From: CALAGJ01 sp964293305
Lineage (GTDB): Bacteria; Bacteroidota; Bacteroidia; Chitinophagales; Chitinophagaceae
Direction: 5' to 3'
Assembly: GCA_964293305.1 (NCBI GenBank)
Contig: CAXYYO010000015.1
Span: forward strand, 5,657 to 69,656
Length of the DNA stretch: 64,000 nt
The position numbers and the translations under genes are program-made. Shown piece after piece: positions 16,556 to 24,801 of this stretch; the first letter of the stretch is position 1, and every line of letters starts with the position of its first letter. The notes below the pieces were generated by a model, which made no database searches, had not been told where the DNA came from, and saw nothing but the letters and a program-made list of their open reading frames with translations.

Positions 16556-17230
16556 CTAAAGTATAGAATAATCAATAGGACCAGTTTCCTGTTTTAATAT
16601 TTCTATAAACTTTTTCCGGGTTATCATATTTGCGCCCAGACTCTCTAGGTGATGGGTATGTGCCTGGCAGTCAATTAATACCACACCTATATCCTGCAAT
16701 TTTTTCACCCAGCATATTAAAGCATATTTACTGGCATTGCTCATTTTACTAAACATGCTTTCACCAAAAAATATATTACCAATCAACAGGCCATATAAGC
16801 CACCAACTAATTCCTCATTGATACGTACTTCTGCACTATGTGCAAATCCTTTTTGATGCAGGAGAATAAAAGCGTTTTCTAATTCGGTGGTTATCCAAGT
16901 GCCATTTTGCCCGGTGCGTTGTATAGATTTGCAGGCATGAATTACAGCTTTAAAATCATTGTTTACAGAAAACTCAAAAGCATTGCGCAGCAATAATTTT
17001 TGCATTGATTTACTCACTTTCAATTGAGATGGTCTCAATACAAATCGTGGATCCGGATGATACCACAAGGGCAGTTCGCCATCATACCATGGAAAGATGC
17101 CCTGACTATATGCATGTAAAATAGTTGTTGGGGTGATAGTGCCACCAATGGCAAGAAGACCATCTTCATCAGCCAGCTCTGGGTTTGGGAAAAGCAAAAA
17201 TTGACTGGGGTTGTTTGTGTTCGAAAACAT
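16556..17230 (-). CDS. aat: leucyl/phenylalanyl-tRNA--protein transferase
   Basis: Aat adds Leu or Phe to proteins with N-terminal Lys or Arg, making them substrates for ClpS-ClpAP degradation (bacterial N-degron pathway). The 224-residue protein has the GNAT-like fold signatures: FPNPELADEDGLLAIGG, AYSQGIFPWYD, LWYHPDPRFVL, WITTELENAFILLHQKGFAHSAEV, and GLYGLLIGNIFFGESMFSKMSNASKYAL. It starts 7 bases after the clpS stop codon, so the two are one operon and one pathway. Confidence 0.96.
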   Translation of the reverse strand: MFSNTNNPSQFLLFPNPELADEDGLLAIGGTITPTTILHAYSQGIFPWYDGELPLWYHPDPRFVLRPSQLKVSKSMQKLLLRNAFEFSVNNDFKAVIHACKSIQRTGQNGTWITTELENAFILLHQKGFAHSAEVRINEELVGGLYGLLIGNIFFGESMFSKMSNASKYALICWVKKLQDIGVVLIDCQAHTHHLESLGANMITRKKFIEILKQETGPIDYSIL

Positions 17231-17237
17231 GCTACAC

Positions 17238-17546
17238 TTATTGCTCTATCAGCAGTTCGATGGTTGCATTAATACCTCTATCGTTTACTGTATTACACAT
17301 GGGTTTTAGGGTGTCATAATCGCCGTTTTTTACGCCATATTTTCCTTTGAAATGTATAATCATTGCACACTGCTCCGCCTGATCTTCTGTGTGACCACAG
17401 ACTTCCATCAACGTAGCTATAACCCAATCAAAAGAATTTACATCGTCATTCCAAAGTATTAGCTGATAAGGTGTAGCAGTATCTGTTATTGATTCGGTAA
17501 TATCTGCAACAGCAATATCAGAATCAATATCTTCCTTATAAAACAT
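17238..17546 (-). CDS. clpS: ClpS adaptor protein
   Basis: ClpS binds the N-terminal bulky hydrophobic residue of N-degron substrates and delivers them to the ClpA-type unfoldase. The 102-residue protein has the core PYQLILWNDDVNSFDWVIATLMEVCGHTEDQAEQCAMIIHFKGKYGV, including the Asn-Asp-Asp specificity loop and the His of the binding pocket (IIHFKGK). The acidic N-terminal tail (about 25 residues) is the flexible part that enters the unfoldase. First gene of the clpS-aat operon; its ATG follows the -7 box by four bases. Confidence 0.96.
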   Translation of the reverse strand: MFYKEDIDSDIAVADITESITDTATPYQLILWNDDVNSFDWVIATLMEVCGHTEDQAEQCAMIIHFKGKYGVKNGDYDTLKPMCNTVNDRGINATIELLIEQ

Positions 17547-17550
17547 GTAG

Positions 17551-17558
17551 CAAAAATA
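17551..17558 (-). promoter_or_regulatory. -7 box of clpS-aat (TATTTTTG)
   Basis: Exact TAnnTTTG match on the minus strand, with exactly four bases between it and the clpS ATG at 17546. Implies a leaderless mRNA. Confidence 0.55.
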
Positions 17559-17646
17559 AGTAATAGCTGTTATGATTTGTGCTTCTGTCTAAAATTTGCA
17601 ACGCATTGACATGAGTTATACGCTTGCTATTTATAGAAAATATATT

Positions 17647-18414
17647 TTATAATGAAGGGATATATTTGAATTCATGTACAATGATTTCTACTGACTCTGC
17701 ATTGGCAGGTACCTTGCCTTGAAACATCCAGAGATTGATAAATGCTGGCATTTTTTTAAGACTGATAGATTTGGGTGGGGAGGTACAAGTGGCAGTAGCA
17801 AACAGATTGGTATCATCATTATAAAATCCATACATACTTTTAAAAACCACAACATTATTAGTTCTTGTAAATCGATGTGTAGTGTATATGCCACTAAGAG
17901 AAAAATTTTGAGTAAAACTAAAATTTGAATTGCCTGCTAGTGCAGGCCAAACGGTATAATTTAGATTTGCATTTGAAGCATTGCCCCAGCGGGCAAACTC
18001 AATATCCATTTCATCAAAACCATCATTTCCTGAATAATTAAATAACCCAAACACTACATTTTTATCCAACAAATCTACTCTTCCTTCTATTTTCCATTGC
18101 CAAGTACCCATGCCAAAACTATCTACCGACTGCACTTCTGAACAGTACCATTTATTTTGATATTTTATAAGTCTTAAATGCAAATGGCCCTGTGCATCAA
18201 CCCATACATTTTGCTTGGCCCAATAGTTTGGTCCCGGGCCAATTTTTTGGGTAGGGGAATGTTTTATTTTCCAGTTGTAACCACTAAAGCTGATGGTATT
18301 TGCTACGTTTTTTTCTGCAATGAATGTATGCTGATTAATGATAGTACTTTGTTTTTTGCATGATGCAATCAACCCACAAAAAATTGCAACAAAAATGATC
18401 GTAGTATTTTTCAT
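17647..18414 (-). CDS. GH16-like lipoprotein (laminarinase/concanavalin-like fold)
   Basis: Exported lipoprotein of 255 residues (lipobox LIASC, C19). The concanavalin-like jelly roll of glycoside hydrolase family 16 is marked by GTWQWKIEGRVD and the catalytic block GFDEMDIEFARWG, in which E135-M-D137-I-E139 is the E-x-D-x-E motif (nucleophile, helper Asp, acid/base). Family members cut beta-1,3 or mixed beta-glucans, agar or carrageenan; which one is unknown. No sugar-uptake (SusC/D) genes are near, so it is not in a polysaccharide utilization locus. ATG 18414 gives the best signal peptide; an in-frame ATG at 18465 adds 17 residues. Confidence 0.83.
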   Translation of the reverse strand: MKNTTIIFVAIFCGLIASCKKQSTIINQHTFIAEKNVANTISFSGYNWKIKHSPTQKIGPGPNYWAKQNVWVDAQGHLHLRLIKYQNKWYCSEVQSVDSFGMGTWQWKIEGRVDLLDKNVVFGLFNYSGNDGFDEMDIEFARWGNASNANLNYTVWPALAGNSNFSFTQNFSLSGIYTTHRFTRTNNVVVFKSMYGFYNDDTNLFATATCTSPPKSISLKKMPAFINLWMFQGKVPANAESVEIIVHEFKYIPSL

Positions 18415-18694
18415 AGTAGTTTCACTTTTATATGAATAGTGCAATATAATACATCTAGCTTTCATGATTTCTCAGTCGTGTATACAAGCCAAATCTTTTT
18501 GTACTGATATAAAATTTAGAGCTATCAGTATTTATCCAAAATAAAATAATAAAGCCTGAAAAGCTATACGGACAGGCTCTCCAATCCAAAGAAGAAATCA
18601 GAATGCCTTAAACCACAGCGCCTCAAAAAAGCATTTCCTTAACAGAATTTATGAAAAGCTTATCCTCTTTAGCATTGATCTACTTTATTTGCAC

Positions 18695-19774
18695 ATGCTT
18701 TTTTGTGAGGGTATTTCTCTTTTTCAATTTAGAAATTATATTGAGAGACAATTTCGTTTTTCCGAAAATATAATTGGCATTACAGGAAAAAACGGGACAG
18801 GAAAAACTAATCTTATAGATGCTATTTATTATCTGTCATTTACAAAAAGTGCTTTTTCAAAACCAGATGTTCAAAGCACGCATGTAGATGGGATAGGTTG
18901 GCGTATTGAAGGAAATTATAAAAAATTTGAAAAGCACCATCACTTAAAATGTATTCTAAGAGAAACTAATCGTAAAGAGATTTTGGTAGATGGCAACTTA
19001 ATACCAAAGTTTTCAAATCATATAGGCCAATACCCGGCTGTGTGTATAGCTCCTGATGATATTTCTTTGGTAAATGAAGGCGGCGCAGAGAGAAGACGTT
19101 TTCTGGATACTTTATTGAGCCAGATTAATACAGATTATCTTAGGACATTGGTGATCTATCAAAAATTATTGGACCAAAGAAACAAACTATTACAGGAACA
19201 TCTCTCCCTTGGAAATATTGATAACACTCTCTTAGAGGTTATTGACATGCAGCTTTCAGAAAGCGGTGAAAAAATATTTATAGAGCGCAGAAGATTTCTC
19301 GAAATTTTTTTCCCGTTGGTAGCAATTGCATATCAATCAATTTCCGGAAGTAATGAAAAATTGACGTTCAGATATCAAAGCCATCAGGTTGATGGGCAAT
19401 TTGCGAATCAACTGAACCAATATAGAAACAGAGATTTGGCCTCAGGACGCACCAATCGTGGCCCACACAAAGATGATATTGTTGTAGAAAGTGGAAGTTT
19501 TTTATTCAAAAATATCGCCAGTCAGGGTCAAAGAAAAAGCTTGCTATTTGCTTTTAAAATAGCAGAAATTCAGACCTTATCAAACAAAAATAATTTTGCA
19601 CCAATACTGTTACTGGATGATATTTTTGAGAAATTAGATGCAGGCAGGGTAGAAAATTTATTGGCTAATTTATGTAATGGGAATATGCAAGTCTTTATTA
19701 CTGATACAGAATCAGAGAGATTGCAAAAAGCGTTAAAATCAATACAGCAATCTTTTCAGATGATAGGTTTGTAA
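18695..19774 (+). CDS. recF: DNA replication and repair protein RecF
   Basis: RecF is an SMC-like ATPase that helps load RecA at single-strand gaps. The 359-residue protein has Walker A (GITGKNGTGKTNLIDA), the block GGAERRRFLDTLLSQINTDYL, an ABC-type signature in NIASQGQRKSLLFAFKIAE, and Walker B (PILLLDDIFEKLD). It is preceded by a frame starting at TTG 18689 (TTGCACATG); ATG 18695 is taken. dnaA, dnaN and gyrB are not near, which is normal for Bacteroidota. It is monocistronic. The 229 bases upstream include a small stem (AGCCTG 18553-18558 with CAGGCT 18573-18578) of unknown meaning. Confidence 0.96.
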   Translation: MLFCEGISLFQFRNYIERQFRFSENIIGITGKNGTGKTNLIDAIYYLSFTKSAFSKPDVQSTHVDGIGWRIEGNYKKFEKHHHLKCILRETNRKEILVDGNLIPKFSNHIGQYPAVCIAPDDISLVNEGGAERRRFLDTLLSQINTDYLRTLVIYQKLLDQRNKLLQEHLSLGNIDNTLLEVIDMQLSESGEKIFIERRRFLEIFFPLVAIAYQSISGSNEKLTFRYQSHQVDGQFANQLNQYRNRDLASGRTNRGPHKDDIVVESGSFLFKNIASQGQRKSLLFAFKIAEIQTLSNKNNFAPILLLDDIFEKLDAGRVENLLANLCNGNMQVFITDTESERLQKALKSIQQSFQMIGL

Positions 19775-19947
19775 GAAGGTTGGTAGGTTAAAAGTCAAAA
19801 ATTTTGTTAATCATTAAAAAAAATCTACCTTTCAATATCAATCACTGTGCTAGAATGCATAATATTGTAATTAGTCTTTGAGTTTTAAAATAGGCCCAAT
19901 TTTAGGTCGAATACAAAACAATTTTAAACATACTTGACATTTTTTTC

Positions 19948-19976
19948 TTGTTTACCACCAAAGGCCCTTATCTTTG
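19948..19976 (+). promoter_or_regulatory. rpmB-rpmG promoter (TTG-N18-TATCTTTG)
   Basis: TTG at 19948-19950, 18-base spacer, TATCTTTG at 19969-19976, then about 21 bases to the rpmB ATG. A complete Bacteroidota-type promoter for a ribosomal protein operon; the A/T-rich run upstream could be an UP-like element. Confidence 0.65.
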
Positions 19977-19997
19977 CCATCCAAAAATTTTGAAAAA

Positions 19998-20234
19998 ATG
20001 GCCAGAGTTTGCGAAGTAACAGGAAAAAAACCCATGACAGGAAACAGGGTTTCGCATTCGAATATTAAAACGAAACATAGGTTTTTGCCTAATTTACAAA
20101 CCAAACGTTTCTTTTTTGCGGAAGAAGATCGTTGGATTACTATAAAGTTATCTGCGGAAGCAATTCGTACTATCAATAAGAATGGCTTGAGTACTGTAGT
20201 AAAAGAATTGAGGGCAAAAGGAACTCATATTTAA
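19998..20234 (+). CDS. rpmB: 50S ribosomal protein L28 (bL28)
   Basis: Structural protein of the large ribosomal subunit, 78 residues. It begins MARVCEVTGKKPMTGNRVSHSNIKTKHRFLPNL, the standard L28 N-terminus, and ends VKELRAKGTHI. The ATG at 19998 is used; the frame extends upstream only through the promoter. First gene of a three-gene unit with rpmG and a DUF4295 gene. Confidence 0.97.
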   Translation: MARVCEVTGKKPMTGNRVSHSNIKTKHRFLPNLQTKRFFFAEEDRWITIKLSAEAIRTINKNGLSTVVKELRAKGTHI

Positions 20235-20257
20235 ATAAATTATCTAAACGGCTAATC

Positions 20258-20440
20258 ATGGCAAAAAAAGGAAGCAGGGTTCAGGTAATCATGGAATGCA
20301 CAGAGCACAAAACAAGTGGCATGCCTGGTACCAGCAGATATATAACAGTTAAAAATAAGAAAAATTCCCCTGAACGTATGGAGTTAAAAAAATATAATCC
20401 CATACTCAAAAAGGTAACTGTTCATAAAGAAATTAAATAA
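20258..20440 (+). CDS. rpmG: 50S ribosomal protein L33 (bL33)
   Basis: Large-subunit ribosomal protein of 60 residues. MAKKGSRVQVIMECTEHK, RYITVKNKKNSPERMELKKYNP and LKKVTVHKEIK are the L33 signature. Only one cysteine remains (C14), so the zinc-binding Cys pairs are missing; this is the zinc-free type. It follows rpmB by 23 bases. Confidence 0.97.
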   Translation: MAKKGSRVQVIMECTEHKTSGMPGTSRYITVKNKKNSPERMELKKYNPILKKVTVHKEIK

Positions 20441-20469
20441 TATTCTCATCACATTATAACTGATTTAAG

Positions 20470-20640
20470 ATGGCAAAAGCAGCAAAAACGGCGATTAAAA
20501 CTAAAGACCAGAAAGCCGCAGCAGAAGCAAAAAACTGGACCAAAGTAATCAAAGCTGTACGTAGTCCAAAAACTGGCGCATACACCTTTAAAGAAGCCAT
20601 TGTTCATAAAGACAATATCAAGGATTTTTTAGCAAAATAG
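20470..20640 (+). CDS. DUF4295 small basic protein
   Basis: A 56-residue basic protein, beginning MAKAAKTAIKTKDQKAAAE and containing NWTKVIKAVRSPKTGAYTFKE, the conserved core of DUF4295. In Bacteroidota this small gene regularly follows rpmB and rpmG, usually ahead of ftsY, so a ribosome-linked role is suspected but unproven. Here it starts 29 bases after rpmG and is followed by a terminator; no ftsY comes next. Confidence 0.9.
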   Translation: MAKAAKTAIKTKDQKAAAEAKNWTKVIKAVRSPKTGAYTFKEAIVHKDNIKDFLAK

Positions 20641-20655
20641 TCTTAATAATATTCT

Positions 20656-20689
20656 TAAAAGCTGTTCAAATATTGAGCAGCTTTTTTTA
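20656..20689 (+). terminator. intrinsic terminator of rpmB-rpmG-DUF4295
   Basis: GCTGTTCAA (20661-20669) pairs with TTGAGCAGC (20673-20681), including one G-U pair, three-base loop, then a run of T. It closes the ribosomal unit. Confidence 0.85.
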
Positions 20690-20899
20690 TGCATTTTATA
20701 ATTGCTGAAAACATACTTATAACAAATTTTAAGAAACAATTACAGCACGTGATCACGTATAAAAGATTTAAGCATAGAGATATCATTATATGCTCACCAA
20801 TTATCGTTTTTTAGGAAAACTTCTGCTAGTCTTAGAAGAGGTAATGGATTGGCAATGATTATATTTAGAAGCCATAGAGCTTCCTTATTAATATTCAAC

Positions 20900-20907
20900 T
20901 ATATTTG
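20900..20907 (+). promoter_or_regulatory. -7 box (TATATTTG) of the small secreted protein
   Basis: Exact TAnnTTTG match, 20 bases ahead of the ATG at 20928. No -33 TTG at the usual distance. Confidence 0.4.
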
Positions 20908-20927
20908 AAAAACCAAATAAAGTTCAA

Positions 20928-21317
20928 ATGAGACAAATAGGTATAGCCATTTTTTTATTTTTTTCTTTATGCATTCAAGCACAAGAACATTCGGATTCAA
21001 TAGGATTACCCCCTGTTGTAAGCATTGATAGTGTACATCTATACGTTAATCAAACAGTTACTATTTGTGATAAAATATATGGAGGTATTTTTTTAGATAA
21101 ATCTAAGAAAAGGTTAACACTTTTGAACATGGGTGGTGCATACCCAAAACAAAAAATAACGGTGCTTATCCCCGACACCTGTAGATTTCTTTTCTCAAAA
21201 GCACCCGAAACAAATTTCAAATATAAAAATGTGTGTATAACCGGAATGATACTCTTATACAATGAAAAGTATGAGATTGTACTTGCAAAACCGGAGGATA
21301 TTGTAATAAAAAAATAG
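20928..21317 (+). CDS. small exported protein, OB-fold-like
   Basis: A 129-residue protein with a signal peptide (IAIFLFFSLCIQAQ) and no recognised family. The mature part is beta-rich: YVNQTVTICDKIYGG, QKITVLIPD, KYKNVCITGMILLYNEKYEIVLAKPEDIVI. The order of a strand with TVxxCDxIxG, then VCITGMIxxYxxKYEIxLxxPxDI, resembles OB-fold proteins that Bacteroidota secrete, in which the last strands carry the phrase G-x-I-x-x-Y-x-x-x-x-E-I. Function unknown. It stands alone between the ribosomal unit and the convergent FMN reductase. Confidence 0.55.
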   Translation: MRQIGIAIFLFFSLCIQAQEHSDSIGLPPVVSIDSVHLYVNQTVTICDKIYGGIFLDKSKKRLTLLNMGGAYPKQKITVLIPDTCRFLFSKAPETNFKYKNVCITGMILLYNEKYEIVLAKPEDIVIKK

Positions 21318-21416
21318 TGAGTATAAGAGACATGTATCCAAAAACTAGAAAAGTATTCGCATTAACGAATTAAACTTTCAATTGGAAATGGAATTTTATA
21401 GACTCTCTTTGTGAAA

Positions 21417-21986
21417 TTACTTTGTAAACGCTGCATTGTTTTGCACAGCAATGTTTTCAGCAAGCCATAAAAACTCTTGGATAAATTGATTTATATTTTT
21501 TTGAAAGGAACTGTCAATCAAATCCCCATCATCATTAAATTTTTTATCTACCTGTGGCGTTATAAGCATATACGGTGAACCAATACCAAACAATGCATGT
21601 ATAAGTAATTGCATTTGCTGGCTGGCACGTATGCCTCCCATTATTCCTGTACTGGCCGTTACAATTCCAAATGCTTTGTGGTGTTGTTTTGGAAAATGAT
21701 CAAACAGTATTTTCATTGCCGGGGTGTAGCTACCATTATATTCAGGGGAAACAAGTATAAACGAGTCTGCATCAAAGATGCGTTTTACTACCGGCTTCAA
21801 ATGATCCGGTGCTGCATCAATATTCATATACACATCCTGCTGCAATGATTCAAATGGCCAATCCCTTGCATCAATTATATCAACATGATGGGTTGTATGA
21901 CCTATGAGGTAATTTTTTAGAAAAAGGGCAAGTCTATACGTTATACTATTTTGCCTTGGGCTGCCTGCAATTATTTCAATTTTCAT
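21417..21986 (-). CDS. NADPH-dependent FMN reductase family protein
   Basis: Cytoplasmic flavodoxin-like oxidoreductase of 189 residues, probably reducing FMN, quinones or azo compounds with NAD(P)H. It begins with the FMN phosphate-binding loop IAGSPRQNSITYRLA and contains ILVSPEYNGSYTPAMKILFDHF, the isoalloxazine-contacting motif, then GIVTASTGIMGGIRA. Same strand as yceI, but a hairpin separates them, so it is probably transcribed alone. Confidence 0.9.
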   Translation of the reverse strand: MKIEIIAGSPRQNSITYRLALFLKNYLIGHTTHHVDIIDARDWPFESLQQDVYMNIDAAPDHLKPVVKRIFDADSFILVSPEYNGSYTPAMKILFDHFPKQHHKAFGIVTASTGIMGGIRASQQMQLLIHALFGIGSPYMLITPQVDKKFNDDGDLIDSSFQKNINQFIQEFLWLAENIAVQNNAAFTK

Positions 21987-22002
21987 AACTAATATTTTTA
22001 AA

Positions 22003-22028
22003 ATCCCCGCTTATGAATCAGCGGGGAT
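22003..22028 (-). terminator. inverted repeat between yceI and the FMN reductase
   Basis: ATCCCCGCT (22003-22011) pairs perfectly with AGCGGGGAT (22020-22028), loop of 8 bases, followed on the minus strand by TTTTAAAAAT. Likely terminates the yceI transcript; the U tract is moderate. Confidence 0.7.
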
Positions 22029-22062
22029 GGAATATTTAAAACAGATTTCTCAGTTTATTGTT

Positions 22063-22716
22063 TTATTTTTTTGCTGAAAGTTCAAATTTCAGGTTCACTT
22101 CTTTACGAATAAGCCAGTCAGCAGGATTGTTTGGTCCTTTATAATTCATACCCCATAGCGTACGATCAATATTAAAATCAGCTTTAGCCATTAAGCTATT
22201 CTCCGTTATGGCTACTATAGCAGGAAATGAAATATTTTTTGTACTGTCTTTAAGTGTAAGATTTCCGCTTATTGTATGCGTAGCTCCAGACAATATACTT
22301 GTCGATTTTGTACTATCGAATGCTTCCACTTTTGTAATGGCAAATGCAGCTGTAGGATATTTTTCCACATCAAAAAAGTCCGGGCTTTTTAAGTGCCCTT
22401 CTAATTTTGCTTTCCATTCACCCTCCAAATCAGTATCTATCAAGCTGGCCACATCAATAATAAAACTACCTGCAGTAATCTGATTATTTTCAACAGATAT
22501 AGAGCCTTCTAGAATATTGAATGTACCTGTATGTGTTGCATCCGGTTTTGTACCCCCCCATATAATTGTACTAGTACTATCAAGTTTAAAACTATTTCCT
22601 GAGGCAGTAGTAGTCGTTTGTTCATCTCCTGTATTTGCACTATCAGCGTTTGGTGCATCCTGACAGGAATACATTAGGATGGCTGTTGCCGCCATCAAAG
22701 CTTTGATTCTTTTCAT
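22063..22716 (-). CDS. YceI-family lipoprotein
   Basis: Periplasmic lipocalin-like beta-barrel that binds isoprenoids or similar amphipathic molecules. The 217-residue precursor has a lipoprotein signal (ILMYSC, C18) and a Thr-rich linker, then the YceI domain: STIIWGGTKPDATHTGTFNILEG, SFIIDVASL, LEGHLKSPDFFDVEKYP, SGNLTLKDSTKNISFP, and FNIDRTLWGMNYKG. marR lies just upstream on the same strand, with a palindrome between the two that may be its operator. YceI genes are often induced by stress or acid. Confidence 0.92.
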   Translation of the reverse strand: MKRIKALMAATAILMYSCQDAPNADSANTGDEQTTTTASGNSFKLDSTSTIIWGGTKPDATHTGTFNILEGSISVENNQITAGSFIIDVASLIDTDLEGEWKAKLEGHLKSPDFFDVEKYPTAAFAITKVEAFDSTKSTSILSGATHTISGNLTLKDSTKNISFPAIVAITENSLMAKADFNIDRTLWGMNYKGPNNPADWLIRKEVNLKFELSAKK

Positions 22717-22851
22717 TTTTTCAATTTTTATAGTAAAATTTTTGTTTCGTCATTTGAGTATTATACAAGCATTTCGGCTCAAATAAAATTGAAATATACC
22801 GAGTATTCATTTGGTATAAACTCATAATATTTAATTCAACTTGTCTATTGC

Positions 22852-22863
22852 ATGTATATACAT
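22852..22863. promoter_or_regulatory. perfect palindrome ATGTATATACAT, candidate MarR operator upstream of yceI
   Basis: 12-base perfect palindrome between the marR stop and the yceI gene. It has the form ATGTA-NN-TACAT, the same as a near-palindrome within the marR promoter (23354-23365). It lies about 135 bases before the yceI ATG. Confidence 0.4.
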
Positions 22864-22883
22864 ATATTTATGTAAAAAAAAAG

Positions 22884-23339
22884 TCACTCAGTGTTTCTTA
22901 ATTTATTCAATAGAGCATTAAGAGATTTTGCATCAGACTCACTCAGTAGAAACATGGATTGCCATTTTACTTCAAGTACTTTTGTACTGGCATCTAATAA
23001 AACAAGGCCTGCTTCAGATATAGTGTGTACAGTCTCCCTTTTATCAACTGCAGATCCTGTACGCTTCACCAATTTCTTCATTACCAATTTGTCCATAATC
23101 CTTGGTACATTTGAGCTTCGCTCAATCATCCTGCTACCAATATCTTTTACACAAAGACTTTTTGGATGGCTTCCTTTTAAAATACGAAGCACATTATACT
23201 GTTCTTGTGTAAGTCCATATTTCTTTAAAATAGAATTGCACTCTGATTTTATGAACCAGGCAGTATAAAGTACATTTAAACTTGCTTTATGAACCTCGCT
23301 TTTAAAATTACTTGTTTTTAATGCATCTTCTATAGTCAC
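22884..23339 (-). CDS. MarR-family transcriptional regulator
   Basis: Dimeric winged-helix repressor of about 151 residues. Helix-turn-helix region: CNSILKKYGLTQEQYNVLRILKG, SLCVKDIGSRMIERSSNVPRIMDKLVMKKLVKRTGSAVDKRETVHTISEAG, with the wing DKRETVH typical of the family. I choose GTG 23339, because it lies exactly four bases after a TATATTTG box; the longer ATG frame (23375) would overlap the promoter and operator. Likely regulates itself and the downstream yceI. Ligand unknown. Confidence 0.88.
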   Translation of the reverse strand: MTIEDALKTSNFKSEVHKASLNVLYTAWFIKSECNSILKKYGLTQEQYNVLRILKGSHPKSLCVKDIGSRMIERSSNVPRIMDKLVMKKLVKRTGSAVDKRETVHTISEAGLVLLDASTKVLEVKWQSMFLLSESDAKSLNALLNKLRNTE

Positions 23340-23343
23340 AGTG

Positions 23344-23376
23344 CAAATATACATGTATGTACATGCATTATCCAAA
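23344..23376 (-). promoter_or_regulatory. marR promoter with operator-like palindrome in the spacer
   Basis: Minus strand TTTG (23376-23373), a 21-base spacer, then TATATTTG (23351-23344). The spacer contains ATGTA-TG-TACAT (23354-23365), the same half sites as the palindrome ahead of yceI. A repressor bound there would block polymerase, which fits autoregulation. Confidence 0.5.
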
Positions 23377-23383
23377 AAAAAAA

Positions 23384-24184
23384 TTATTTACCAAAAGGGA
23401 TTTTCAATTGCTCAAGAATATTTTGGTCATTTGAGTCCTTTAACACATCTACTCCATAGTGAATATCCATTGGACGTTTTTTTAGAAATGTACCAAACAG
23501 TCTATCCCACAATGAAAAGATATTTCCATAGTTTGAGTCAGTAAATGGCAATATATCGTGGTGATGCACCTTATGCATATTAGGTGATACAATAATCAAA
23601 CTCAAAGTTTTATCAATAAAAACAGGGAGTTTAATATTAGCATGATTGAACTGAGACAATACGACAGAAATACTTTGGTATAGCATAACAACACCAATAC
23701 TAGCTCCACTTACCCAAACTGCTAGAATTGTAAAAACGGCACGAAATATACTTTCTATCGGGTGATGCCTGTTTGCAGTAGTAGCATCAACATGAGTATC
23801 CGAATGATGTAAGATATGAAAACGCCACATCCACTTTACCTTATGCTGTATCAAATGAATGAGGTATGCACCAACTAAGTCTAAAAGGAGTATAGTAAGA
23901 ATTATTTCACACCATAAAGGCAGAGCAAATTGATTGACAATGCCCAGTTGATGACTTATTACAAAATCACTACTTTGAAGTAAAAGGTAAGCAAATATGA
24001 AATTAATAACTACAGTGGTGCAGGTAAAAAATATATTGACACCCGCATGTTTTATTTTATTGTATTTAAAACGAAATAGCGGTTTAATAAATTCAATGAT
24101 CCAAAAAAAAGTAATACCACCAATTAATATTAATGCCCTTTGCCAAGAAGGTATCTGCTCAAAGTATGTTACTATATCCTGCAT
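23384..24184 (-). CDS. sterol desaturase / fatty acid hydroxylase family protein
   Basis: Integral-membrane non-heme di-iron enzyme of 266 residues, with four or so membrane helices. The histidine boxes are visible: HLIQHKVKWMWRFHILHHSD (H-x4-H-like plus HxxHH), NRHHP, and later MHKVHHHD. These bind the two irons. Family members hydroxylate or desaturate lipids (fatty acids, carotenoids, sterols); the substrate here is not known. It lies downstream of frr on the same strand, 19 bases apart, but without functional link. Confidence 0.9.
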   Translation of the reverse strand: MQDIVTYFEQIPSWQRALILIGGITFFWIIEFIKPLFRFKYNKIKHAGVNIFFTCTTVVINFIFAYLLLQSSDFVISHQLGIVNQFALPLWCEIILTILLLDLVGAYLIHLIQHKVKWMWRFHILHHSDTHVDATTANRHHPIESIFRAVFTILAVWVSGASIGVVMLYQSISVVLSQFNHANIKLPVFIDKTLSLIIVSPNMHKVHHHDILPFTDSNYGNIFSLWDRLFGTFLKKRPMDIHYGVDVLKDSNDQNILEQLKIPFGK

Positions 24185-24203
24185 GACATGGCCAATATAT
24201 AAT

Positions 24204-24767
24204 TTAAATAGCCATCATATCTTTTTCTTTAGTGGCTAAGTGTTTTTCAACCATTGCAATATATCTGTTTGTGATATCCTGTACTTCTGCTTCACTATCT
24301 TTTGCAAGGTCTTCACTCAGTCCATCCTTTTGAAGGGATTTAATATTTTCAATAGCATCTCTTCTGATATTGCGAATGGCAACTTTACTATGCTCTCCCT
24401 CTGCACCTGCCTTCTTAAATAATTCTTTCCTGCGTTCTTCTGTAAGAGGTGGCAAAAACAATCGGATTATATTACCATCATTTTGTGGAGTTATTCCAAT
24501 GTTTGCAGCAAGAATAGCACGCTCTATAGCATGAAGCATATTCTTCTCCCAGGGCTGTATGCCCAGAGTTCGAGCATCTGTTACGGTCACATTTGAAACT
24601 TGGTTTATAGGGGTAGGACTGCCATAATAATCCACCATAATACCATCTACCATAACTGGACTAGCCTTACCTGCCCTTATTTTGACTAGTTCAGCCTCCA
24701 AATGACTGATTGCTTTCCTCATAGAATCATCTAAATCTTCCATGATAAACGCTAACTCTTCTGACAT
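24204..24767 (-). CDS. frr: ribosome recycling factor
   Basis: RRF splits the post-termination ribosome together with EF-G. 187 residues, usual length. Family signatures: LEAELVKIRAGKASPVMVDGIMVDYYGSPTPINQVSNVTVTDARTL, IQPWEKNMLHAIERAI, NIGITPQNDGNIIRLFLPPLTEERRKEL. The typical upstream neighbour pyrH is not present; a WecA-like gene lies upstream instead, 34 bases from the start. Confidence 0.97.
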   Translation of the reverse strand: MSEELAFIMEDLDDSMRKAISHLEAELVKIRAGKASPVMVDGIMVDYYGSPTPINQVSNVTVTDARTLGIQPWEKNMLHAIERAILAANIGITPQNDGNIIRLFLPPLTEERRKELFKKAGAEGEHSKVAIRNIRRDAIENIKSLQKDGLSEDLAKDSEAEVQDITNRYIAMVEKHLATKEKDMMAI

Positions 24768-24801
24768 AATTATTATTTTTTAAACCTAGCTAAGGGTTAA
24801 C

